Source: Janthinobacterium rivuli
GTDB taxonomy: Bacteria > Pseudomonadota > Gammaproteobacteria > Burkholderiales > Burkholderiaceae_D
Length of the DNA: 64,000 nucleotides
Assembly (NCBI RefSeq): GCF_029690045.1
Contig: NZ_CP121464.1
Span: forward strand, 4,092,001 to 4,156,000
Reading direction: 5' to 3'
Made by a program: the position numbers and the translations under genes. Below are positions 36,154 through 44,982 of this stretch, in pieces. Within the stretch, counting starts at the first letter, position 1; each line of letters opens with the position of its first letter. Below the pieces are notes generated by a model that ran no database searches, was not told the origin of the DNA, and saw only the letters and a program-made list of their open reading frames with translations.

Positions 36154-36741
36154 TTACCGTTGAAGCAGCAGCCCACATAGCAGCAATTCCAATGCCGCAA
36201 CTGCTTTTATCAAGCGTGCATTGCCTTCGTCGCCGTCTGCGATCCAGAACGCCGCTTCCGCCAGGCTGCCGTAGATCAGCGCAGCCAGTGCCTGTGGACA
36301 AGCGTCGGCCACGATGCCCTGCTGAATCAGCTGCTGGATCAGCCCTTGCATCGAGTCAAGGCAATGGCGCTGCGAATCCGGTGAAGCGCCACCCAGGACC
36401 GCCCTCGCGTCGCGCAAGACGATGCGCTGAATTTCCGGTTCCAGGGCCATCTCCAGATAGGCACGGCAGCGGCTGCGAAAGCCTTCCCACAAGTCTGCGG
36501 CGCCGTCGGAGATGGCTTGCAGGCGGCCATCCATTTCCGCGTCGATCTGCTCGACCACCGCCAGCAGCAAGCCCTTCTTGTCGCCGAAGTGATGGTACAG
36601 CGCACCCCGCGTCAGCCCTGCCTGGGCGGTGAGGTCGTCCATTGACGTATCGGCATAACCGCGCTCGCTGAACACTTTGCGGGCCGTGGCCAGCAACGAG
36701 GCGCGGGTTTCTTCCTTTTCCACACGGGTGCGGCGAACCAT
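36154..36741 (-). CDS. TetR-family repressor (AcrR/TtgR-like)
   Basis: TetR-family regulator of 195 residues. HTH region near residues 25-60: SMDDLTAQAGLTRGALYHHF, then GDKKGLLLAVVEQID. The ligand-binding half resembles AcrR/SmeT/TtgR repressors of drug pumps (YGSLAEAAFWIADGDE). ATG at 36741 with GGAGAGAG site; the frame is open further up. Divergent from an MFS pump gene with a long perfect inverted repeat between them, so it most likely represses that pump and itself. Confidence 0.88.
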   Translation of the reverse strand: MVRRTRVEKEETRASLLATARKVFSERGYADTSMDDLTAQAGLTRGALYHHFGDKKGLLLAVVEQIDAEMDGRLQAISDGAADLWEGFRSRCRAYLEMALEPEIQRIVLRDARAVLGGASPDSQRHCLDSMQGLIQQLIQQGIVADACPQALAALIYGSLAEAAFWIADGDEGNARLIKAVAALELLLCGLLLQR

Positions 36742-36776
36742 TTCTCTCTCCTTACATACGTAGCGCATGATTGTTT

Positions 36777-36822
36777 ACATACATCGCGTATGTATATATA
36801 CTTGTTCATACGCGATGTATGT
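36777..36822. promoter_or_regulatory. Inverted-repeat operator between tetR and MFS genes
   Basis: Perfect 16-bp inverted repeat: ACATACATCGCGTATG at 36777-36792 and CATACGCGATGTATGT at 36807-36822, separated by a 14-bp AT-rich spacer that includes TATATATAC. The half-sites resemble the ATACATxxx...ATGTAT boxes bound by AcrR-type repressors. A partial extra copy (ACATACGTAGCGCATG) is seen just left of it. It overlaps the region expected to hold both divergent promoters. Confidence 0.82.
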
Positions 36823-36896
36823 ATTATCACTGCGACGTATCTCCATTGCAAGCAGGGCTGCGCCGTTTATCAAATGATCAATGAAGGATATGCACC

Positions 36897-38105
36897 ATGA
36901 GTACGTCTCCCTGCGCTGCCGCAGAACCCGCGGCTCCTCACCCGTGGCTGGCGGTCACCGCTGTCGGCATGGCCACCTTTTCCGTCGTGACGACGGAAAT
37001 GCTGCCGGTCGGCCTGTTGACGCCGATTGCCGACACCCTGGACACCTCCACGGGAACGGCCGGCCTGATGATCTCGCTGCCAGCACTATTAGCGGCCATG
37101 TTTGCGCCGCTGGTCGTGCTCGCATCGGGGAGCCTGGACAGGCGCAAAATACTCTGCGGTTTGCTGACACTATTAGTGATCGCGAACATTGCCTCGGCCC
37201 TGGCGCAGAACATGGCGTGGATGCTGGCGGCGCGTGTACTCGTCGGTTTTTGCATGGGCGGCATCTGGGCCATCGCCGGCGGCCTCGCTTCCCGCCTGGT
37301 TCCTGCCCGCTCGGTTGGGCTGGCAACGTCGGTCATCTTCGGTGGCGTGGCGGCCGCTTCCGTGCTGGGGGTGCCGCTAGGCGCACACATCGGCGACCTT
37401 GCGGGATGGCGCTGGGCTTTCGGCGTCATGGCACTGTTCAGCGGCCTGGTACTGGCGCTGCACCTGGCCGTCATTCCCGCCCTGCCCGCTGCCGCTTCGA
37501 CGACCTTGCGACAATTCGGCCAACAGCTGCGCAACAGGCGGTTGCAAGCAGGGCTGCTTCTGACCCTGCTGCTGGTGAGCAGCCATTTCATGGCCTTTAC
37601 CTTCGTGCGCCCGCTGCTGCTGTCCGTGTCGGGGTTCGATGCGCAATGGCTGGGCGCACTGCTGTTTGCCTATGGCTTCGCTGGCATCCTTGGAAACTTC
37701 CTGGCCGGTGTCATGGCCGCGCGGCGCACGGCGACGACCATCATCGCCATCTCGGGCGGCCTGCTGCTCACGCCGCTGCTGTTCCTGGCTGTCGGCGACT
37801 CCGGCATCGGCGGCGGCGTGGTGTTGCTGGCCTGGGGACTGGCTTACGGTGGCGTATCGGTCGGCCTGATGACTTTGATGCTGAAGGCGGCGCCCGGCGC
37901 CGTGGAGATCGTCGCCGCGCTGTATGTGGGCGTCTTCAATATCGGCATTGCGCTCGGGGCGTGGACCGGTGGCCAGGCCGTGGACAGGCTGGGCCTGTCC
38001 GCCAACCTGTGGCTTGCCGCAGGATGCGCCGCTGCCGCCTTGCTGCTGTCGTTTGGCATCCGCTTTATGGAAGCCAGCAAGCAGCCTGGTGCTGCAAGCG
38101 ATTGA
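36897..38105 (+). CDS. MFS drug/metabolite exporter (DHA1-like)
   Basis: Major facilitator of 402 residues with about 12 helices. Opening FSVVTTEMLPVGLLTPIAD is the typical start of the NepI/AraJ/YdhP-like DHA1 group; the loop 2/3 motif is SGSLDRRKIL, and LVGFCMGGIWAIAGGLASRL is the motif-C-like helix region. Start ATG with AAGGA site; controlled by the divergent TetR-type gene. Likely extrudes a hydrophobic drug or a purine/sugar-like metabolite; the substrate is not deducible. Confidence 0.88.
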   Translation: MSTSPCAAAEPAAPHPWLAVTAVGMATFSVVTTEMLPVGLLTPIADTLDTSTGTAGLMISLPALLAAMFAPLVVLASGSLDRRKILCGLLTLLVIANIASALAQNMAWMLAARVLVGFCMGGIWAIAGGLASRLVPARSVGLATSVIFGGVAAASVLGVPLGAHIGDLAGWRWAFGVMALFSGLVLALHLAVIPALPAAASTTLRQFGQQLRNRRLQAGLLLTLLLVSSHFMAFTFVRPLLLSVSGFDAQWLGALLFAYGFAGILGNFLAGVMAARRTATTIIAISGGLLLTPLLFLAVGDSGIGGGVVLLAWGLAYGGVSVGLMTLMLKAAPGAVEIVAALYVGVFNIGIALGAWTGGQAVDRLGLSANLWLAAGCAAAALLLSFGIRFMEASKQPGAASD

Positions 38106-38117
38106 CGCTGGCCGCCA

Positions 38118-39707
38118 TCACCCATACAAATGCAGCAACACTTGCACGGCAACGATCTTGACGATGGTCATGCTGGGGAAAATCATGGCGTAACCGAGGT
38201 TCGGGCGGTCCGACTTGGCCAGGCGGTTGGCGAATACCAGCACGGCCGGGTTGCCCGTGGCGCCGGCCGCGATCCCGAGCAACTCGGGAAACGGCAGGCG
38301 CAGGAAGACCTTGCCCAAGATCACGACGAGGGCCACCACCACCAGCACCGTCACGGCGCCGAGCGCCAGCATGGGCAAGCCATCGGCGCCCACTTGCTGC
38401 ACGAAGGGCAAGCCGGACGCCATGCCGACGGAGGCGAGGAAAATCGTCAAGCCATAGTTGCGCATGACCAAGTTGGCCGACAGGGGCAAGCGCCAGCTGA
38501 TCTTGCCCACCCTGCCCAGGCGTCCCAAAATCAGCGCCATCACCAGCGGGCCGCCGGCCAGGCCCAGGCTGAACGAGCCTATCCATGGCAAGGGAATCGG
38601 CACCAGGCCCAGCAGCACACCCAGGACCATGCCCATGCCCAGCGAGACATAGCTGAACTCGGCCGTGGCCGTGATGGAATTGCCGAACAGCTTGCGCACG
38701 TCGGCCGCATGTTTGGCTGGCGCGATGGCCATCACCCGGTCGCCAAACTCCAGGGTCAGGAACGGGTGCGGCAGAATCATGGCGTCGCCACGGCGGATGA
38801 AGGCGATCTGCAGGGGGAAATCCTTGGCCAGGTTCAGCTCGCCCAGGGGCACGCCGACGATTTCCGCGTCCGACACGAACACTTCCGTGCCGTCGAACGC
38901 GCTGCGGTCCTTCATCAGCCGGCCCGGATCCAGGTGGCCCAGCGCCGTGCGCGCCGCTTCCACGCCCGCCACCGTGCCCGACACCATCAGCGCGTCGCCC
39001 ACGCCAAGCACGAGGCCCGGATCGGGCAAGCGGTTCTGGTGGCCCTGGCGCACGCCGATGACTTGCACGCCCGCCAGCGGGCCGTCGGCCAGTTCGGACA
39101 GGGCCGCGCCCGCCAATGTGGCTTCGTCGATGGTAATTTCGGACACGACGATGGGTGCCGGCGGCGGCGTCAGCACGGGTTTTAGTATCCGCCCGGCCAG
39201 GTACAGGCCCAGCATGGGGCCGACCACGCCGAACGGATACGCGACGGCATAGCCGACGGCTGCGTCGCCATTGCCGTGCGACGCTTCCAGCGCCGCCTGC
39301 AAGGCGGCCGTGCTGGTCATGGCGCCGGCAAACACGCCGCTGGCCATGCGCAGCGAGATATCGATCCACTGCCCGCCCCAGACGGACACGGCCAGGCCGC
39401 CCATGACGGCGACAAAGGCGATCAGATTGTGTTTCTGCCCCGCACCGCGCAAGCCGGCGAAAAACTGCACGCCATACTGCACGCCGATGCCATACAGGAA
39501 CAGCAGCAAGCCGATGGAGCCGACCATCGGCGGCGGCACGGAACCGGGAGCAAAGGCGCCCAGCGCCAGCCCCGCGAACAGCACGCCGCCCACGCCCAGC
39601 GAAAAGCCGAACACGCTGATGCGCCCCAGCGCATAACCGGCGCCGATGACGAGAAACAGGGCGAGGATCGGCGTGGACTCCAGCGTGTGGCGAAATAATT
39701 GAAGCAT
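38118..39707 (-). CDS. AspT/YidE-family transporter with RCK_C domains
   Basis: Polytopic transporter of about 529 residues from ATG 39707 (MLQLFRHTLESTPILALFLV). Two YidE/AspT repeat halves, each with five or six helices, flank two cytosolic TrkA-C/RCK_C domains (about 170-330: DGPLAGVQVIGVRQGHQNR; DAEIVGVPLGELNLAKDFP; LEFGDRVMAIAPAKHAADVR). The repeat-typical motif GNPAVLVFANRLAKSDRPNL lies near the C-terminus. Family members include aspartate-alanine antiporters; most are uncharacterised. The frame extends to 39812, but those residues are atypical. Convergent with the MFS gene, 12 bp apart. Confidence 0.85.
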   Translation of the reverse strand: MLQLFRHTLESTPILALFLVIGAGYALGRISVFGFSLGVGGVLFAGLALGAFAPGSVPPPMVGSIGLLLFLYGIGVQYGVQFFAGLRGAGQKHNLIAFVAVMGGLAVSVWGGQWIDISLRMASGVFAGAMTSTAALQAALEASHGNGDAAVGYAVAYPFGVVGPMLGLYLAGRILKPVLTPPPAPIVVSEITIDEATLAGAALSELADGPLAGVQVIGVRQGHQNRLPDPGLVLGVGDALMVSGTVAGVEAARTALGHLDPGRLMKDRSAFDGTEVFVSDAEIVGVPLGELNLAKDFPLQIAFIRRGDAMILPHPFLTLEFGDRVMAIAPAKHAADVRKLFGNSITATAEFSYVSLGMGMVLGVLLGLVPIPLPWIGSFSLGLAGGPLVMALILGRLGRVGKISWRLPLSANLVMRNYGLTIFLASVGMASGLPFVQQVGADGLPMLALGAVTVLVVVALVVILGKVFLRLPFPELLGIAAGATGNPAVLVFANRLAKSDRPNLGYAMIFPSMTIVKIVAVQVLLHLYG

Positions 39708-39810
39708 CAGAAACCTTGGTCTGGGGAAGGCCCAGTTTAGCATGCACAAAAGCAACACGATGGCGATGATGACAAGCAAGCGTGCGCAGCTTTGCACCTT
39801 AAAAATGGGC

Positions 39811-39949
39811 AAAAAAAAGCCCGCTGCGGGAGCGGGCTGAATCTAATTCCTGTGAGGAAGTAGAGGAGACAGATGAATGATGCCGCATCGCAGCATATTC
39901 ATCCAATTCTATGTTGCGATGATAGAAATATGTTTTATCAATATCTGCA
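39811..39949. repeat. Structured intergenic repeat, copy 1 (downstream of gst)
   Basis: First of three near-identical elements of about 138 bp. In plus-strand order: A-run; 8-bp stem AGCCCGCT/AGCGGGCT (39818-39825, 39831-39838); small hairpin TTCCT-GTG-AGGAA; GAGGAGACAGATG; 11-bp stem CATCGCAGCAT (39886-39896) / ATGTTGCGATG (39911-39921) with a 14-nt loop. On the minus strand the first stem plus T-run forms a rho-independent terminator for the aceE-like/gst operon. The element overlaps the last codons of gst and supplies its stop codon. Confidence 0.88.
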
Positions 39950-40558
39950 CTCCTCTTCGCGCAACGCCTGCTGCACGGCGGGACGCTCGCCGACGCGCTC
40001 GATCAAGCGCCTCACTTGCGGGAAGGCCGACAAGTCCACCTTGGTGTGCGCCGACCAGCTGAGGATGGTGTACAGATAGGCATCCGCGATGGAGTAACGC
40101 TCGCCCAGCAGATATGGCCCGCCGGCCGCCAGTTGCCGCTCCACATAGTCGAGGCGTGCGGCCAGACGCGAGCGGGCCACGTCCTGCGCCTGCGTGCCGT
40201 ATTCCGGGTGGAACAGCCAGGGGCTGAACACCTTGTGCAGCTCGGTGGCAATAAAACCCAGCCACGATTGCAGCTGCACACGCGCCAGGGAACCGGGCGG
40301 CGGCGCCAGGCCGCTGGCCGGCGCCAGGTCGGCCAGGTATTGCACGATGGCCGTGCCTTCCAGCAAGATGGTGCCATCGTCCAGCGCCAGCGCCGGCACG
40401 TACAGGTTCGGATTCACCTGCGCGTAATCGGCGCCCGTTTCCGTGACGCGCGGGATCTTGCGAATATCAACTCTTTCCAGTTCCAGCGCAATGCCCGCCT
40501 CGATGGCCACGATGTGCGGCGACAAAGAACACGTTCCCGTTGCGTAATACAGTTTCAT
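39938..40558 (-). CDS. Glutathione S-transferase (beta-class, GstA-like)
   Basis: Protein of 206 residues with thioredoxin-like N-domain MKLYYATGTCSLSPHI (Cys and Ser of the beta-class active site), the cis-Pro turn VNPNLYVPAL and GSH-binding EGTAIVQYLADL, then an all-helical C-domain with LLGERYSIADAYLYTIL. Detoxifies electrophiles with glutathione. ATG at 40558 has GAGGAG 5 nt upstream; GTG at 40564 is an alternative. It follows the aceE-like gene by 17 bp, so likely one operon. The last three codons and stop lie in the repeat copy 1. Confidence 0.88.
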   Translation of the reverse strand: MKLYYATGTCSLSPHIVAIEAGIALELERVDIRKIPRVTETGADYAQVNPNLYVPALALDDGTILLEGTAIVQYLADLAPASGLAPPPGSLARVQLQSWLGFIATELHKVFSPWLFHPEYGTQAQDVARSRLAARLDYVERQLAAGGPYLLGERYSIADAYLYTILSWSAHTKVDLSAFPQVRRLIERVGERPAVQQALREEECRY

Positions 40559-40575
40559 GATCACTCCTCGAAAAG

Positions 40576-43251
40576 TTACACGGACGCGGGATCGAGTTTT
40601 TCCACGTCGATGCCGTATCTGGCGATGGCTACGCCAATCTTGCTGCGCGGCAGCTGGCCCCCATCGGCCAGCGCCGTCAGGGCGGCCAGCACGATGAAAT
40701 GACGGTCCACTTCAAAAAAGGTGCGCAAGGATTCGCGCGTATCGGAGCGGCCGAAGCCATCCGTGCCCAGGGCAACGAAACGCCGGTCGTGCACGAACGG
40801 GCGCACCTGGTCGGCCACGATCTTCATGTAATCGGTGGCGATCACCACCGGGCCTTGCCGGCCAGCCAGGCATTGCGCGATATACGGCACGCGCGGCTCA
40901 CTGTCCGGGTGCAGCATGTTCCAGCGCTGCACGGCCAGGCCGTCGCGCCGCACTTGCGTCAGGCTGGTGGCGCTCCACACGTCGGCCGCCACGCCGAAAT
41001 CCTGCTGCAGCAGCACGCTGGCGGCCTGCACTTCGCGCAGGATGGAGCCGCTGCCCATCAGCTGCACGCGCGGCGTGGTTGCCGTGAGTGCTGCCGGGCT
41101 TTCCTGCAGCAGATACAGGCCCTGCAAGATGCCCGCCTCGGCGCCTGCCGGCATGGCCGGGTGCGAATAGTTTTCGTTGAGCAAGGTGATGTAATAGAAA
41201 ATATCCTCTTGCTCGGCAAACATGCGGCGCATGCCGTCGTGGATGATGACGGCCAGCTCGTAGGCATAGGTAGGATCGTAGGAAATACAGTTGGGAATCA
41301 CGGACGACAGCACATGGCTGTGGCCATCGTCGTGCTGGAGTCCCTCCCCCATCAGTGTCGTGCGGCCCGACGTGGCGCCCAGCAAGAAGCCGCGCGTGCG
41401 GGCATCGGCCGCCGCCCACGCCAGGTCGCCCACGCGCTGCAAGCCGAACATCGAATAGAAGATGTAGAACGGAATGGTGGCCAGGCCATGGTTGCTGTAC
41501 GACGTGCCAGCGGCGATCCAGGAGGAAATGGCGCCCGATTCGTTGATGCCTTCCTGCAATATTTGCCCATCCTTGGCTTCCTTGTAATAGCTGAGCTGGC
41601 CCGCATCCTGCGGCGTGTACAGCTGGCCCAGGTAGGAATGGATGCCGATCTGGCGGAACAGGCCTTCCATGCCAAACGTGCGCGATTCATCGGGCACGAT
41701 GGGCACGATGATCTTGCTCAAGGCGGGATCTTTCAGCAGGGTACCGAGGATGCGCACAAAGGCCATGGTGGTGGACGCGCCCCGCTCGCCACTATCCTTG
41801 AGCTGGGTAGCGAAGGCGGACAGCGGCGGTATGGGCAAGGGCGCCACCTTGCTGATGCGGGCGGGAATGTAGCCGCCCAGCTGTGCCCGGCGCGCGGCGA
41901 AATAGCGCGCTTCCTCGCTGTCCGGCGCCGGTTTCAGGTAGGGCATTTCTTCCAGCTGGGCATCGCTGACGGGCAGCGCGAAGCGGTCGCGGAACGCGCG
42001 CACGGCGTCGACGCTCATCTTTTTCAGCTGATGGTTGATGTTCTGCCCTTCGCCTGCCTCGCCCATGCCGAAGCCCTTGACGGTCTTGGCCAGGATCACG
42101 GTGGGACGGCCCGGCGTGCGCATGGCCTCGGCATACGCGGCGTGCACTTTCTCCGGGTCGTGGCCGCCGCGCGTGAGCTTCCAGATGTCGTCGTCCGACA
42201 TGTGCGCCACCAGCGCCAGCAGTTCCGGATACTTGCCAAAGAAATGCTCGCGCACGTACGCGCCATTCTGCGATTTGAAGGTCTGGTAATCGCCGTCCAC
42301 GCATTCCATCATGCGCTGGCGCAACAAGCCGCTCGTGTCGCTCTGCAATAAAGCATCCCAGCCGCTGCCCCAGATGACCTTGATGACATGCCAGCCCGCC
42401 GCGCGGAAGGTGCCCTCCAGTTCCTGGATGACCTTGCTGTTGCCGCGCACGGGACCATCCAGACGCTGCAGGTTGCAGTTGACGACAAAGATCAGGTTAT
42501 CGAGGCGCTCGCGACCGCCCAGGGAAATGGCGGCCAGCGATTCCGGCTGGTCCATCTCGCCGTCGCCAAGGAAAGCCCACACCTTGCGGCCCTGGTGCGG
42601 CTTCAAGTCGCGGTACTCGAGGTAGCGCATGAAACGGGCCTGGTAGGCGGCCGTCAGCGGTCCCAGTCCCATGGAGACGGTGGGAAATTGCCAGAAGTCG
42701 GGCATCAGCCGGGGATGCGGATACGACGACAAACCCTCGCGCCCCGCTTCGCGGCGGTAATTGTCCAGCTGCGCTTCCGTGATGCGGCCTTCCAGATAGG
42801 CGCGGCCATAGATGCCGGGCGCGGAATGGCCCTGGATGTAGACCAGGTCGCCGGCAAACTGATCCGTATGGCCACGGAAGAAATGGCTGAAGCCGACGTC
42901 ATACAGCACGGCCGCCGACTGGTAAGTCGCAATGTGGCCGCCCACGTTCGAGTGTTTGGCCGCGCGCAGCACCATCACCATCGCATTCCAGCGGATGTAG
43001 GCATTCAGGCGGCGCTCGATGGCCAGGTCGCCCGGATAAGCGGGCTGGCGCGCCGTGGCGATGCTGTTGGCATAGGCGGTGGTGACGCGGCCGTGCATGC
43101 CGCCGTGCTGCGCGGCATCAATATCGACGAGCTGGTCGATCAGGTAATGGGCGCGCGGGCGCCCTTCCACGGCGACGACGGCCTGCATCGCCTCCAGCCA
43201 TTCTTTGGTTTCTTGCGGATCGATATCGGGTACGGCGAGGGATGGGGTCAT
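40576..43251 (-). CDS. aceE: Pyruvate dehydrogenase E1 (AceE) paralogue, not linked to E2/E3 genes
   Basis: Homodimeric-type pyruvate dehydrogenase E1 of 891 residues, which decarboxylates pyruvate with thiamine diphosphate and passes acetyl to E2 lipoate. TPP motif GDGEMDQPES begins near residue 229 and ends with NCNLQRLDGPV; the regions SYYKEAKDGQILQEGINESG and TSGRTTLMGEGLQHDDGHSH are AceE hallmarks. No aceF or lpd gene is nearby, so this may be a second, conditionally used E1. ATG at 43251 with AGGAGAC site. A promoter (TTGCAA, 17 bp, TACAAT) and MarR-type boxes lie upstream. Confidence 0.92.
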   Translation of the reverse strand: MTPSLAVPDIDPQETKEWLEAMQAVVAVEGRPRAHYLIDQLVDIDAAQHGGMHGRVTTAYANSIATARQPAYPGDLAIERRLNAYIRWNAMVMVLRAAKHSNVGGHIATYQSAAVLYDVGFSHFFRGHTDQFAGDLVYIQGHSAPGIYGRAYLEGRITEAQLDNYRREAGREGLSSYPHPRLMPDFWQFPTVSMGLGPLTAAYQARFMRYLEYRDLKPHQGRKVWAFLGDGEMDQPESLAAISLGGRERLDNLIFVVNCNLQRLDGPVRGNSKVIQELEGTFRAAGWHVIKVIWGSGWDALLQSDTSGLLRQRMMECVDGDYQTFKSQNGAYVREHFFGKYPELLALVAHMSDDDIWKLTRGGHDPEKVHAAYAEAMRTPGRPTVILAKTVKGFGMGEAGEGQNINHQLKKMSVDAVRAFRDRFALPVSDAQLEEMPYLKPAPDSEEARYFAARRAQLGGYIPARISKVAPLPIPPLSAFATQLKDSGERGASTTMAFVRILGTLLKDPALSKIIVPIVPDESRTFGMEGLFRQIGIHSYLGQLYTPQDAGQLSYYKEAKDGQILQEGINESGAISSWIAAGTSYSNHGLATIPFYIFYSMFGLQRVGDLAWAAADARTRGFLLGATSGRTTLMGEGLQHDDGHSHVLSSVIPNCISYDPTYAYELAVIIHDGMRRMFAEQEDIFYYITLLNENYSHPAMPAGAEAGILQGLYLLQESPAALTATTPRVQLMGSGSILREVQAASVLLQQDFGVAADVWSATSLTQVRRDGLAVQRWNMLHPDSEPRVPYIAQCLAGRQGPVVIATDYMKIVADQVRPFVHDRRFVALGTDGFGRSDTRESLRTFFEVDRHFIVLAALTALADGGQLPRSKIGVAIARYGIDVEKLDPASV

Positions 43252-43289
43252 GGCAGTCTCCTGAGGGTGGGCATACATCGTCATGATCG

Positions 43290-43361
43290 ATTGCTACTGC
43301 AATCATTGCATTTGCAATCGTTATGCCGGCCATTGTATAGCGCTATAATTGCATTTGCAAC
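43290..43361. promoter_or_regulatory. Divergent aceE/marR promoters with three MarR-type boxes
   Basis: Three palindromic boxes of the form ATTGCnnnTGCAAT are visible: 43290-43303 (ATTGCTACTGCAAT), 43305-43318 (ATTGCATTTGCAAT) and 43348-43361 (ATTGCATTTGCAAC). For aceE (minus): -35 TTGCAA (43360-43355) and -10 TACAAT (43337-43332), 17-bp spacing. For marR (plus): TTATGC (43321-43326), 17 bp, TATAAT (43344-43349). The two -10 elements overlap in the palindrome TATAGCGCTATA. The third box covers one promoter's -35 and the edge of the other's -10. Confidence 0.75.
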
Positions 43362-43385
43362 TGTGATTGATCTGGAGGAATACCG

Positions 43386-43865
43386 ATGTCTGAAACTGCG
43401 CCTGAAATTGGCTCGCCCCCCGCGCCCGACCTGTGGTTTTCATTCGTGCGTACGCACCGTTTGATGATCCGCGAGATCGAACGCCGCCTGGCGGCGGCCA
43501 AGCTGCCCGTCTATGCGTGGTATGACGTGCTGTGGGGACTCGAAAGCGGCCCCGACGGTTCGCGCCGCATGCACGAACTGGCCGACGCGCTGGCCATCGA
43601 ACGCTACAACCTGACGCGTCTGGTGGACAAGCTGGAAACGGACCGGCTGGTGACGCGCACGCGGTCGATGGAAGACGGGCGCGCCGCCTTCGTTTCCATC
43701 ACGGAAGAAGGAAAAATCCTGCGCAAGCAAATGTGGGCCGTCTACCAGGCCACGGTGGCCGACCTGTTCCTGGCGCAATTTGACAACGGCGGTCAGCAAG
43801 ACTTCAGCGCCGCCCTCGTGCGCGCCGCCGAGGCGGCACGCAACGCAGGCCAGGGCAAGGTTTAG
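43386..43865 (+). CDS. MarR-family transcriptional regulator
   Basis: Winged-helix regulator of 159 residues: helical dimerisation N-terminus (FSFVRTHRLMIREIERRLA), recognition region MHELADALAIERYNLTRLVD, wing VTRTRSMEDGRAAFVSITEEG, and a C-terminal dimer helix. Divergent from the aceE paralogue and convergent with the AceE-C-like gene, whose stop codons overlap. Palindromic boxes before both neighbours suggest it controls both and itself. Ligand unknown. Confidence 0.88.
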   Translation: MSETAPEIGSPPAPDLWFSFVRTHRLMIREIERRLAAAKLPVYAWYDVLWGLESGPDGSRRMHELADALAIERYNLTRLVDKLETDRLVTRTRSMEDGRAAFVSITEEGKILRKQMWAVYQATVADLFLAQFDNGGQQDFSAALVRAAEAARNAGQGKV

Positions 43866-44932
43866 ACCAAGGCGTAGCGCCGCAGCGCGTACTCGACGAA
43901 CTGCAGGGGCAGCGCGCCGTCGTCGGCCAGGGCTTTCAAGGCGGTGACGGCCAGCCATGGCGCGCTGACCTCCATCATGGCGTCAGCGCCGACGGCGATG
44001 AAACGCCCGCGCACATGGCCGCCGATCTGGCCCGCGATGTGCTGCCCATAGCCGGTAACGGCGATGACGGGCGCGGCGCTGTCATCGAGGCAGCGCCGCA
44101 CATGGGCCAGTCTTGGAATGGCGCGCGGGTGACACAGGTTCCACTGCTCCGCCGCCTGCGCATCGCGCGCCAGGCGGGTGTAGCTGGGGCAACTCCACAC
44201 TTGCGCGGCAATATCCCAGTCCTCCTGCAGCAAGCGGGCGGCATCAGCAACGACGGCCAGCATCGTTCCCGCCCCGCACAGACGCACCCGGCATGGCTCA
44301 GGGCTCAGCGGCGACACGCGGTACATGCCCAGGCTGGCCGCTGCCGCATCGGCATCCGACAAGGGCGCCGCCACCGCATCCGCATCATGTATGGCCAGGT
44401 AGTAATAACCTGGCTGCTGTTCCACATACAGCGTTTCCAGTGCCGCGCGCAGGATGGCGCGTACTTCCTCGCCCGTCGCCGGGTCGAAGGGCATGCAATT
44501 GTGCTGCGCGGCCAGCCAGGCGGGCAGCGCCGGCTGCACGCCTTTCGGCCAGCGAGAAGATTGCGTTTCCGCATCGCTGCAAACGATGCCACGCTCGCGC
44601 GCATCGACCAGCACGCCACTCAGTGCCTGAACCGAAGCGGGACGGCACAGATACAGCAACGGTTTGTCGGCGCCATAGCGCAGCGGCCAGGCACTGGCGG
44701 ACGCCGTCACATTCCAGGCATCATCATGCCGGTGCGTCACTTCCGCGCGCACGACGCGGATGGCATTCGCCGCACCCGGGCCCGTCTGCAAGCTGCCCGC
44801 CATGGCGCCCAGAGCGCGGCGCGGCGAAACCTGCCGCAACGGCAACGCCGGCGCTGCCGCCAGCGCGGCCAGGCAGGCTTGAGCGGCGTCGCGCGCGGCG
44901 TCCAACGGCGGAGAAGAAGGGGAAGAATGCAT
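43862..44932 (-). CDS. Free-standing AceE C-terminal-like protein
   Basis: Protein of 356 residues homologous to the C-terminal third of AceE. Matching stretches with the aceE paralogue nearby: ILRAALETLYVEQQPGYYYL vs the IFYYITL region; RVRLCGAGTMLAVVADAARL vs RVQLMGSGSILREVQAAS; WDIAAQVWSCPSYTRLARD vs VAADVWSATSLTQVRRD; and ALKALADDGALPLQFVEYAL vs ALTALADGGQLPRSKIGVAI. The TPP-binding and catalytic parts are absent, so it cannot be an E1 by itself. It may be a regulator or partner of E1. Two MarR boxes lie upstream of its start. Confidence 0.75.
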   Translation of the reverse strand: MHSSPSSPPLDAARDAAQACLAALAAAPALPLRQVSPRRALGAMAGSLQTGPGAANAIRVVRAEVTHRHDDAWNVTASASAWPLRYGADKPLLYLCRPASVQALSGVLVDARERGIVCSDAETQSSRWPKGVQPALPAWLAAQHNCMPFDPATGEEVRAILRAALETLYVEQQPGYYYLAIHDADAVAAPLSDADAAAASLGMYRVSPLSPEPCRVRLCGAGTMLAVVADAARLLQEDWDIAAQVWSCPSYTRLARDAQAAEQWNLCHPRAIPRLAHVRRCLDDSAAPVIAVTGYGQHIAGQIGGHVRGRFIAVGADAMMEVSAPWLAVTALKALADDGALPLQFVEYALRRYALV

Positions 44933-44982
44933 GAAGGCTCCTGTTTCAACAACGCTTGCGCAAGGCAGACATAGCCTATACG

